From positions 1-64,000 of the forward strand of contig DXDG01000023.1 of NCBI GenBank assembly GCA_019115605.1: 64,000 nucleotides of DNA, in the 5' to 3' direction. The position numbers and the translations under genes were made by a program. This document shows positions 1-7,930 of this stretch, one piece after another. Origin of the DNA: Candidatus Alistipes faecigallinarum. GTDB lineage: Bacteria; Bacteroidota; Bacteroidia; Bacteroidales; Rikenellaceae. The notes beneath the pieces were generated by a model, which did not search any database, was not told the origin of the DNA, and worked only from the letters and a program-made list of their open reading frames with translations. Numbering within the stretch: position 1 is the stretch's first letter; every line of letters starts with the position of its first letter.

Positions 1-123
1 AAACAGATTAAGTGGATTGAAAATAAACTCAATAATCGACCTCGTAAAAGACTTGGATACCTCACGCCAAACGAAAAATTTAAACAAATTATTAATCAGA
101 ATTCTGTTGCATTTGCAAGTTGA
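1..123 (+). pseudogene. IS30-family transposase, C-terminal end (truncated by the window edge; may be intact upstream)
   Basis: Frame 1 reads KQIKWIENKLNNRPRKRLGYLTPNEKFKQIINQNSVAFAS*; the 'NNRPRKRLGYLTPNE' motif is typical of IS30-family transposase C-termini. Confidence 0.85.
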
Positions 124-369
124 ATTCAGCGTTTTAGGTCGGTATTTGCACGCCGGATCCATGCAGCTCCGGCTTATGTTAAGACTAAATTAGCGATTCG
201 CCCTCGTCTAAACGAGCCATTTTTTCGTTCATAAAACAATGTCATTGTTCGATAATGTTGTATTTTATGATAATATTCAGGTTATTAGTAGTACGATAAT
301 TATATTTTCAACATTGGAATCTCTTGGCAAAAAGGGGGGCCTGAATCCGCTCTCGCATATTTTTTTGTG

Positions 370-377
370 TATCTTTG
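370..377 (+). promoter_or_regulatory. Bacteroidetes -7 element TATCTTTG upstream of the ribokinase gene
   Basis: TATCTTTG matches TAnnTTTG, 61 nt before the 439 ATG; no clear -33 TTTG. Confidence 0.4.
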
Positions 378-438
378 AATAGGGTTTCACAACCTGCTAA
401 CACTTTGCCGATACGACAACTGCTTATAACCAGATACC

Positions 439-1389
439 ATGAGACTCAATCCCGATAAACGAACCAAGATCGTGGTCATCGGCAGCTCCAATACGGATAT
501 GGTCATTCAGGCCGATCGTCTGCCGGTCCCGGGTGAAACTATCCTGGGCGGCACTTTTCTCATGAGCCCCGGAGGCAAAGGCGCCAATCAGGCATTGGCC
601 TGCGCCCGCCTCGGTGCCGAAGTTACGTTCGTCGCCAAAATAGGTAATGATCTGTTCGGCATTCAGGCCATGGAAATCTACAAATCGGAACAAATTGACA
701 CGAGGTATGTATATACCGACAACAAGAATCCTTCGGGTGTGGCGTTGATCTCCATCGACATGACCGGTGAGAATTTCATCACGGTGGCAGCCGGTGCCAA
801 CCAGTCGCTTTCCGTACAGGACATAGACAAGGCCCGGGACGTCATACGGGATGCCGACATCATTCTGCTGCAACTCGAAATCCCGCTCGAAACCGTGGCG
901 TATGCCGTCGATCTGGCCTATCGGCTAGGCAAACGGGTCATTTTGAATCCCGCACCTGCGGCCTCGCTTCACAAAACACTGATGAACCGGCTTTATGCCA
1001 TTCTTCCGAACCGTATCGAGGCGGAGATGTTGTCGGGGATAAAAGTCTCCGACAGCCGGAGTGCTGCTGTGGCAGCCGGAATTATCCGGGATAAGGGCGT
1101 AGCCAACGTCATCATTACCATGGGACGTGAAGGAGCCTTTGTCTTGGATGACCAGGGGCGGGAGGCCATGTTGCCGGCAAATGAAACACTGACCATCGAT
1201 ACGACCGGTGCCGGAGATGTTTTCTGCGGAGCATTGAGTGTCTACCTGGCCGAAGGCCATACGCTCGTGGATTCGGTGCGCTTCGCGAATGTGGCAGCTT
1301 CTGTGGCTGTGACGCGCATCGGAGCGCAAAGTTCCATCCCTTATCGATTCGAAATAGACCGCGTGTTTTCATCCGACAGCCCGATATGA
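439..1389 (+). CDS. rbsK: Ribokinase / PfkB-family carbohydrate kinase
   Basis: VIGSSNTDMVIQADRLPVPGETILGG N-terminus, GGKGANQA, and DTTGAGDVFCGAL PfkB signature. Confidence 0.9.
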   Translation: MRLNPDKRTKIVVIGSSNTDMVIQADRLPVPGETILGGTFLMSPGGKGANQALACARLGAEVTFVAKIGNDLFGIQAMEIYKSEQIDTRYVYTDNKNPSGVALISIDMTGENFITVAAGANQSLSVQDIDKARDVIRDADIILLQLEIPLETVAYAVDLAYRLGKRVILNPAPAASLHKTLMNRLYAILPNRIEAEMLSGIKVSDSRSAAVAAGIIRDKGVANVIITMGREGAFVLDDQGREAMLPANETLTIDTTGAGDVFCGALSVYLAEGHTLVDSVRFANVAASVAVTRIGAQSSIPYRFEIDRVFSSDSPI

Positions 1390-2909
1390 AGAAGTTTGAC
1401 TCCCTCGTCTATCTGATCGGTTCGATGTCGAAATCCGAAAAAAAGAGTTTTGCCCTTTCGATCGCGAAAAACGGGGCAAAACAGGATTATGCCGTGCTGT
1501 ACCGACTGATCGCACGGTCGGATTCGGTCAATGAAACGGCAATCCGCAATGCATACCAGAAAGAAGCTCGGGGCCAATCGTTCGATATCTCGATGCATTA
1601 TCTCTATGACCGGATTCTGGATGTGCTGGTGTCGCTGCGCCGCCGAAAAACCGTAACGGAAGATTTGACCCGGCAAGTCTCAATAGCACGGATTCTTTAT
1701 GAGCGGGACATGTTCTACGAATGTTTCGAGTTGCTGGACCGTATTCTGAAGGTGGCTCGGGAACATGAGGCCTACGAGATTCTTTTCTTCGCCATGCGTC
1801 TCAAACGCGAATACCTCCTGGGGTTGAATTTCCCCAACATGACCGAGCAGGATCTTTATCACATTCATCACGAGCAGAAAGAGATCATCCGCAACATACA
1901 AAAGATCACTGAGCAGGGATCATTGTTCGACCTGCTGAAATACCGACTTGTCCACCGCGGGAACGTCCGCTCGGAGAAGCAAAAAGAGGAATTGAATGAT
2001 CTGATGGTTCGGGAACTCTACATATCGGCTTCGTTCGGAAACTCCGGAAACATCTTCGAGATTGCCAAGAATCACAGGCTCTTTCAGGCCAGTTATCTGA
2101 TGGGTGTCGGCGAGAGCGTTTCGGCGCTGAATTCATTTCGCGAACTGGTGCGCCTTTTTGACGAGAACCCTCAGTTCCGGGCCAACCCTCCGATATACCA
2201 TCTCTCGGTGCTCGAAGGAATTCTCCACATGTTGCGGTCGTCACGCAACTACGATGAAATGGATTACTTCCGGCGGAAACTGGAGGCTCTCTCTCAGGGA
2301 CATTCCAGGGAGTTCAAGGAGAATGTGGCCTGTCTGGCGTTCCAATACGAGATGTTCCCTTATTTTGACAGGGGCGATTATGCTGCTTGCAGGGACCTGA
2401 TGGGGGCGCACAAAGAACTCTATGACAATATTGATCGATTGAGTTCTTTGCGAAAGAGTGAATTGCTGCTCTATACGGCTTTGGTACATGTCGGACTGGG
2501 CGAATACTCCCAGGCCAAAAAACAGATCAATTCGATCCTTTTCGATCGAAACATCGAATACCTTCCCATCATGAAGACGATCCGTCTGGTCCGTCTTATG
2601 GTCTATTACGAGCTGGAGAGTTTCGACCTGCTGCAGTATGAAATACGTTCCATCCGTCGGGGCCTGGCATTGAAAAAAGAGCAGGCGTTCAAAACCGAAT
2701 ACCTGATGCTTCGGTTCCTCGGCAATGAAAACCTTTCACTCGCTTCCGGTAAGGCGCATGCCCGCATATACGAACAGATTGAAGCGCTGCACAACGACAA
2801 ATATGAGATGCAGCTGCTTGTGTTGTTCGATTTCACGGCCTGGATCGAATCGAAACTCAAGAAACTTCCTCTGGGAATGGTGCTGTCACGATACAGGGGC
2901 GGCTTTTAA
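1386..2909 (+). CDS. Uncharacterised alpha-helical-repeat (TPR-like) protein, 507 aa
   Basis: ORF overlaps ribokinase stop by ATGA; N-terminus MKKFDSLVYLIGSMSKSEKKSFALS followed by helical repeats; no catalytic motif seen. Confidence 0.75.
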   Translation: MKKFDSLVYLIGSMSKSEKKSFALSIAKNGAKQDYAVLYRLIARSDSVNETAIRNAYQKEARGQSFDISMHYLYDRILDVLVSLRRRKTVTEDLTRQVSIARILYERDMFYECFELLDRILKVAREHEAYEILFFAMRLKREYLLGLNFPNMTEQDLYHIHHEQKEIIRNIQKITEQGSLFDLLKYRLVHRGNVRSEKQKEELNDLMVRELYISASFGNSGNIFEIAKNHRLFQASYLMGVGESVSALNSFRELVRLFDENPQFRANPPIYHLSVLEGILHMLRSSRNYDEMDYFRRKLEALSQGHSREFKENVACLAFQYEMFPYFDRGDYAACRDLMGAHKELYDNIDRLSSLRKSELLLYTALVHVGLGEYSQAKKQINSILFDRNIEYLPIMKTIRLVRLMVYYELESFDLLQYEIRSIRRGLALKKEQAFKTEYLMLRFLGNENLSLASGKAHARIYEQIEALHNDKYEMQLLVLFDFTAWIESKLKKLPLGMVLSRYRGGF

Positions 2910-3111
2910 GAAGTATTTTTATGATGTGTCCCCGAATCATAATCTCGGATCAGGACAACCGACTCGCTGGCCGCACGTGGATAGCTGTGTGTTCGGAATC
3001 TCTGGATGAGGATCAGCACGGGCGGCAGTGTCCTGCCTGCTGGAACGACTGCCTGCAGTGGGCATTGACCTGCTGATTGCCCGAGGTATATTGCTGCTCT
3101 TGTTCTCATAG

Positions 3112-5520
3112 TTGATTAAAAAACTGCCCATGAAACCTTTCCGTCTGCTCTTTACCTTTTTTGCTCTGCTGTTTTCCCTTTCTGCCGCAGGGCAGATCCG
3201 TCTCGAAGGCTGGAACGCCTCGAAGATCGACCCCCGGCTTCACGACGGGCTGTGGCCGGCTCAATGGGTTACGGCCCCGGATGTCAGCGGGGACTACAAT
3301 GTATGTCATTTCCGCAAGAGCTTCTCGCTCGAACGCCTTCCCGAGCATTTCCTGGTTCACATCTCGGCCGACAACCGTTACAAACTCTTTGTGAACGGCC
3401 GGCTTGTCAGCCTCGGCCCGGCACTCGGAGACGTATATAACTGGAATTTCGAAACGGTGGATCTCGCTCCCTATCTTGTGCCGGGGCGCAACGTGCTGGC
3501 GGCCGTGGTGTGGCACTTCGGGGAGAAGCGCCCCCTGGCGCAGATGACCTTCGGCAGCCTGGGATTCCTTCTGCAGGGGAACACTCCGGCGGAAGAGGTT
3601 GTAAATACCGATGCGTCGTGGCGCTGCCTGCGCAATGCGGCCTATGCGCCCTGCGAGGAGCCCGTGCTGGGGTATTATGCCGCCGGGGCCTGTGAGCGGG
3701 TCGATGCCTCCCGCTATCCGTGGGGCTGGGAGCAGCCCTCCTGCGACGACTCCGCATGGGTTGCCGCAGAACCGATCCAGCCGGGTGCGATGAAGGGGGC
3801 TACGGACTATCCGGGACGCCAGCTCGTGCCGACGCCCATACGGCCGATGGAGTACCGGCCGATCGGAGACCCCCGCCTTCGCCGGGTTGCGGGAGCCGCC
3901 GGCATCGGCGACGCCGGACCGCTCACCTTCCCGATCGTCGTGGCGGCGCAGACGCAGGCGGAGCTGCTGCTTGATTACGGGGTGTTGCATACGGGTTATC
4001 CCACGCTCCGGTTCCGTGGCGGAAAGGGAGCAGAGATCGAGATTGGGTATGCCGAATCGCTCTTCGACAGAGCGGAGACGGGAGCCAAGGGCCATCGGGA
4101 CTCCGTGGCGGGCAAACTTTTTGTCGGGTATGCCGACCGGGTTGTGGCCGACGGAGGTGCCGGACGGAGCTATACGCCGCTTTGGTGGCGGACCTGGCGC
4201 TATGTCCTGTTGCGGGTGACTGCCGGTTGGGAGCCGCTCGTCATCGAAGGCCTTGAGGCCTGCTCTTCGATGTATCCCTTCGTCCGCGAATCGGCTTTCG
4301 AGGCTCCGGAGTGGGAGGAGGCCGGAAGGATCCTCCGTACGGGGTGGCGTACGGCACGCTTGTGTGCGAATGAGACCTACATGGACTGCCCCTATTACGA
4401 ACAGCTCCAGTATTTCGGCGATACCCGGATCCAGACCATGATTTCGCTCTACAATACCCGCAACGATGAGATGGTGCGTCAGGCGCTCGAGCAGGGCCGG
4501 CGCTCGCTCACGGCCGACGGGATCACCATGAGCCGCTATCCCTCGTCGCTGCATCAGTTCATCCCGTCGTTCTCGCTGTGGTGGATCTGTGCCGGCCATG
4601 ACTACTGGCGTTATCGCGGCGATGAGGCCTACCTCGCAAGCCTGCTCCCGGCCTACCGGTCCGTCCTGGCGTGGTTCGAGGCCTTCCTGAATCCCGACGG
4701 GAGCCTCGGACGCATTCCTTACTGGTTCTTTGTGGACTGGAGCGGAACCCATTATGGAGAGCCGGTCCGCGAGCGCGACGGGCATTCATCGGTTCAGGAT
4801 CTGCATTTCCTGCTGGCGCTCGAGGCGGCCGCCGAGATGGAGGCGGCCTTCGGATCGGCGGCCTGGGCGGCCCATTACCGGGAGATTGCCGCACGCGTGC
4901 GTGCCGATTTTGCGGAGCGTTATTGGGATGCCGGTCGCGGGCTTTTCGCCGACACCCCGTCGCGGCAGAGCTTTTCGCAGCATGCCAACGTGCTGGCCCT
5001 GCTGGCTCGGATCGTCGAGGGCGAGGAGGCTGCGGCGCTTTTCGACCGGATGGCCGATGATCCGTCGCTGATCCCCTGTACGATCTATTTCCGCTACTAC
5101 CTGCACCAGGCCATGAAGATTGCCGGACGGGGTGACCAGTTTATCCCACGGCTCGATCTCTGGAGGGATCAGCTGAACCTGGGTTTGAGCACCTGGGCCG
5201 AACAGCCCGAACCCTCGCGTTCGGATTGCCATGCCTGGGGGGCGAGCCCCAATATCGAGGTTTACCGCATTCTGCTCGGTATCGACAGTGATGCCCCGGG
5301 CTTTAGGAAGATCCGCATCGCACCCGCTCTGGGTCCTCTTCACAAGGCTTCGGGATCGATTCCTCATCCGCAGGGGCAGGTTTCGGTCGCATATGAACGT
5401 ACGGACGGGGGACCTTTGACGGCCCGTATCTCCATCCCGGAAGGAACAACGGGCGTTTTCGTCTGGAACGGCCGTGAGTATCCGCTTGCGGCAGGGGAGC
5501 AGACGATAGTCGCCCGGTAA
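3112..5520 (+). CDS. Secreted alpha-L-rhamnosidase-like glycoside hydrolase (GH78 family)
   Basis: Signal peptide MKPFRLLFTFFALLFSLSAAGQ; (alpha/alpha)6 region ETYMDCPYYEQLQYFGDTRIQTMISLYN and a C-terminal beta-domain typical of GH78. Confidence 0.88.
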   Translation: MIKKLPMKPFRLLFTFFALLFSLSAAGQIRLEGWNASKIDPRLHDGLWPAQWVTAPDVSGDYNVCHFRKSFSLERLPEHFLVHISADNRYKLFVNGRLVSLGPALGDVYNWNFETVDLAPYLVPGRNVLAAVVWHFGEKRPLAQMTFGSLGFLLQGNTPAEEVVNTDASWRCLRNAAYAPCEEPVLGYYAAGACERVDASRYPWGWEQPSCDDSAWVAAEPIQPGAMKGATDYPGRQLVPTPIRPMEYRPIGDPRLRRVAGAAGIGDAGPLTFPIVVAAQTQAELLLDYGVLHTGYPTLRFRGGKGAEIEIGYAESLFDRAETGAKGHRDSVAGKLFVGYADRVVADGGAGRSYTPLWWRTWRYVLLRVTAGWEPLVIEGLEACSSMYPFVRESAFEAPEWEEAGRILRTGWRTARLCANETYMDCPYYEQLQYFGDTRIQTMISLYNTRNDEMVRQALEQGRRSLTADGITMSRYPSSLHQFIPSFSLWWICAGHDYWRYRGDEAYLASLLPAYRSVLAWFEAFLNPDGSLGRIPYWFFVDWSGTHYGEPVRERDGHSSVQDLHFLLALEAAAEMEAAFGSAAWAAHYREIAARVRADFAERYWDAGRGLFADTPSRQSFSQHANVLALLARIVEGEEAAALFDRMADDPSLIPCTIYFRYYLHQAMKIAGRGDQFIPRLDLWRDQLNLGLSTWAEQPEPSRSDCHAWGASPNIEVYRILLGIDSDAPGFRKIRIAPALGPLHKASGSIPHPQGQVSVAYERTDGGPLTARISIPEGTTGVFVWNGREYPLAAGEQTIVAR

Positions 5521-5743
5521 GTTTCTTGATCTTGATGATGATGTGAGTTTCTTCAGTTTCACATGTGCTTCTATATACTGCCGAATGGTGACGCGATGAT
5601 GCGAGAAAGCAAGGTGAATGTTACCTTCCTCCATGCAGGCGAATGCAATTTATCCAAATTTCAGCGCTTCAAACAATACAACGCACTATACCCCCCCCCG
5701 CTTCGAAGTAATTTGCGGACACGGTGCGGACACGGAAAACGAA

Positions 5744-5775
5744 AAACCGCGTCAGACAAACGTCTGACGCGGTTT
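5744..5775 (-). terminator. Intrinsic terminator downstream of tRNA-Leu
   Basis: 14-bp perfect stem aaaccgcgtcagac / gtctgacgcggttt with 4-nt loop; T-rich tract follows on the minus strand. Confidence 0.75.
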
Positions 5776-5779
5776 CTGG

Positions 5780-5865
5780 TGCCCAGGACAAGACTCGAAC
5801 TTGCACGAACGCAATTGTTCACTACCCCCTCAAAGTAGCGTGTCTACCAATTTCACCACCTGGGC
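5780..5865 (-). tRNA. tRNA-Leu (anticodon GAG)
   Basis: Reverse complement GCCCAGGTGGTGAAATTGGTAGACACGCTACTTTGAGGGGGTAGTG...GTTCGAGTCTTGTCCTGGGCA; 7-bp acceptor stem, loop TTGAGGG, long variable arm region. Confidence 0.93.
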
Positions 5866-5894
5866 TTGTCGCCCCGTTTCCGGGATTCGGTGTG

Positions 5895-5926
5895 CAAATA
5901 TAGGGCATAAATTTTTATTCACCAAA
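5895..5926 (-). promoter_or_regulatory. Promoter for tRNA-Leu: TTTG-N20-TATATTTG
   Basis: On the minus strand TTTG (5923-5926) and TATATTTG (5895-5902) separated by 20 nt, matching the Bacteroidetes -33/-7 arrangement. Confidence 0.7.
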
Positions 5927-5961
5927 TTTTTGGCGTCCTAAAGTGTCGGAACGGGGTTAAA

Positions 5962-5990
5962 AAAGCGGGACCGAGGGCCGGTCCCGCTTT
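5962..5990 (-). terminator. Intrinsic terminator after the S41 peptidase gene
   Basis: Stem aaagcgggacc / ggtcccgcttt followed on the minus strand by a T-run. Confidence 0.7.
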
Positions 5991-6025
5991 TGCTGACGGG
6001 GGTGATCCGTTTGATCGAAAGGCGG

Positions 6026-7801
6026 TTACTCCTCCGCTGCGGATTGGGTGCAGAGCATGCCCTGCGGATGGGTCAGCGCCTGCTGGGTGTCGCCCTCCAG
6101 GCGTATGTCCGTCCGCTGCGTGCCGCGGGTCGTTCTTGTGGCATCCGCCACACCGATCAGTTCGAGGGCCTTGTGGACAAGCGGCTCCTCGGGTCCGAAA
6201 TCGACGTACCAGCCCGTGGAGGTGGCCCGCTCGTCGACGGCATGGTCCGGGGTGATGCCCTTCGGATCCACCGACTGCTTCTTGGCGTTGTAGCCCTGGA
6301 ACGAGATCGGGGCGAACTCGTAGTCGAAACCGTCGACATTGCTCCACGAAAAGACGTTCATGCCGACATTCTTGCCGTTGGTCTTCGAGCCGATGAGCGT
6401 AACGGGCATGTCGATGCCCCGCAGGCTGTTGATGACCGCCTCGCTGGCCGAGGCCGTGTTGCCGCTGACCAGGACGAAGAGCCGGTCGATGTTCAGGTCG
6501 TAGTTCGAGAGCCGGGCTCCGTAGTAGTTCGCGTAGTAGAAGCGCTCGTAGAAGAGCTGCGCCTCCTGGTCGTAGGAGGTGCCCAGATCCTGGGAGGTCT
6601 GCTTCCAGTCGGCCATGCGGTCGTCGTTGTAGCGGTAGTACTGGTAGACCCGGTTCTGGCATCGGCTGCCGCCGATACAGGTCGAGAGCATGTTCGAGGT
6701 CATGACGTGTCCGCCGCCGTTGTAGCGCAGGTCGAGAATCAGGTCGGTGATGCCGGCCTCCTTGAGCCGTTTGATGGCATCGAGCAGGTCGTTGTCGTAG
6801 GCCGCGTCGAAACTCTCGTAGATGATGTATCCGACGTGGGTGCCTTCGAGCACCTCGGCGCGGATGAGCGGCGTGGGGTCGAGGCTGACGGCCGTAACGC
6901 TCACCTCCTCCGTTTTACCCTCGCGGGAGAGCGTGAGGATGGTTCCCTCCGAGGGGTAGACCAGCTTCGAGAAGGCCGAAGCGTAGGTGCTTTCCGTGGG
7001 GGTCTTGCCGTTGATCTTGACGATGACGTCGCCGCGGCGGAATCCCGCCTGGTCGAGCGGCGAGCCGGAGATGATGCTCAGGGGGCAGAATCCGATCTGG
7101 CCGTTGCCGAACGATACATAGGCGTATTGGCCGACGCCGAAGCTCGGCACGGGATTCCCCTTCCGGATGCCGTGGTTCACCTCGCCGCGCGTGGCCGATG
7201 CCCGGCTCGAGGACGGGGTCCGCACCAGGTAGGAGTAGAGCGAGTAGCTTCCGCTGCTTTCGTGGTATTTCTTGTCGAGCGTATTGGTCGTCATCTTCAT
7301 CAGCGTGTGGTAGACGAAGTTGTCGCCTACGCTGATGTAGGGCAGCGTGAGGTCGCGGTCCAGCTCCTGGTAGTCCTTGTTCCAGAGGTAGTAGTAGGCG
7401 AGCACCTCGTCGACGTTGCGGTTGATCTCCAGCCCTTCTTTTCCCTCTTCACCTCCGCTGTCGGCTTGCTGGCGGACCTTGAAACTCACCGAAGGGAAAC
7501 TTTCGGCCGTAATCCGGACGATGGTCGTGCGGGCGGCGCCTGTCGTGTTCGGGGTAACCGCGATATGGAGCGTAGCCTTGCCCTTCTGGCCCGATCCGGT
7601 CAGGATCTCGCACCACTCGGGATTGTTGCTCGTGGCGCTCCATGCCGTGCCGGAGGTAAAGGTAAACTCCCGTTCCTCTCCCGACGGGGAGATCTCCTCG
7701 GTCTCTGCCCAGGAGGCATCGGTAATTCCGGAGCCTGCCGTTGTTTCGGAGGTCGTATCTTTGCCGCAGGCAACGGACAACAGCAACAGAAGGGTCATCA
7801 T
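6026..7801 (-). CDS. S41-family (C-terminal processing) peptidase with PDZ domain, lipoprotein
   Basis: PDZ FCPLSIISGSPLDQAGFRRGDVIVKING; catalytic region LVSGNTASASEAVINSLRG; lipobox LLLSVACG. Start placed at MMTLLLLLSVACG; the ORF extends upstream to 7894. Confidence 0.88.
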   Translation of the reverse strand: MMTLLLLLSVACGKDTTSETTAGSGITDASWAETEEISPSGEEREFTFTSGTAWSATSNNPEWCEILTGSGQKGKATLHIAVTPNTTGAARTTIVRITAESFPSVSFKVRQQADSGGEEGKEGLEINRNVDEVLAYYYLWNKDYQELDRDLTLPYISVGDNFVYHTLMKMTTNTLDKKYHESSGSYSLYSYLVRTPSSSRASATRGEVNHGIRKGNPVPSFGVGQYAYVSFGNGQIGFCPLSIISGSPLDQAGFRRGDVIVKINGKTPTESTYASAFSKLVYPSEGTILTLSREGKTEEVSVTAVSLDPTPLIRAEVLEGTHVGYIIYESFDAAYDNDLLDAIKRLKEAGITDLILDLRYNGGGHVMTSNMLSTCIGGSRCQNRVYQYYRYNDDRMADWKQTSQDLGTSYDQEAQLFYERFYYANYYGARLSNYDLNIDRLFVLVSGNTASASEAVINSLRGIDMPVTLIGSKTNGKNVGMNVFSWSNVDGFDYEFAPISFQGYNAKKQSVDPKGITPDHAVDERATSTGWYVDFGPEEPLVHKALELIGVADATRTTRGTQRTDIRLEGDTQQALTHPQGMLCTQSAAEE

Positions 7802-7930
7802 TACTCTCACTCTCACGCTCACAAATACATCAGGGTGTCCCATAACAAGTTGTTTTAAACGGTTTAGCGGACCAATATAGTGAAATTTCGCCATATCCGA
7901 TCTTCCCGAAGGGATATTTTTGGGTGTAAA

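Noticed and set aside
3106-4785. 559-aa minus-strand ORF opposite the GH78 gene
   Set aside because: Shadow ORF with no domain signature; the plus strand has a signal peptide and GH78 motifs.
5563-5838. 91-aa plus ORF ending in FLVPRTRLELARTQLFTTPSK
   Set aside because: Its 3' part is the antisense of tRNA-Leu and its terminator, a familiar artefactual ORF.
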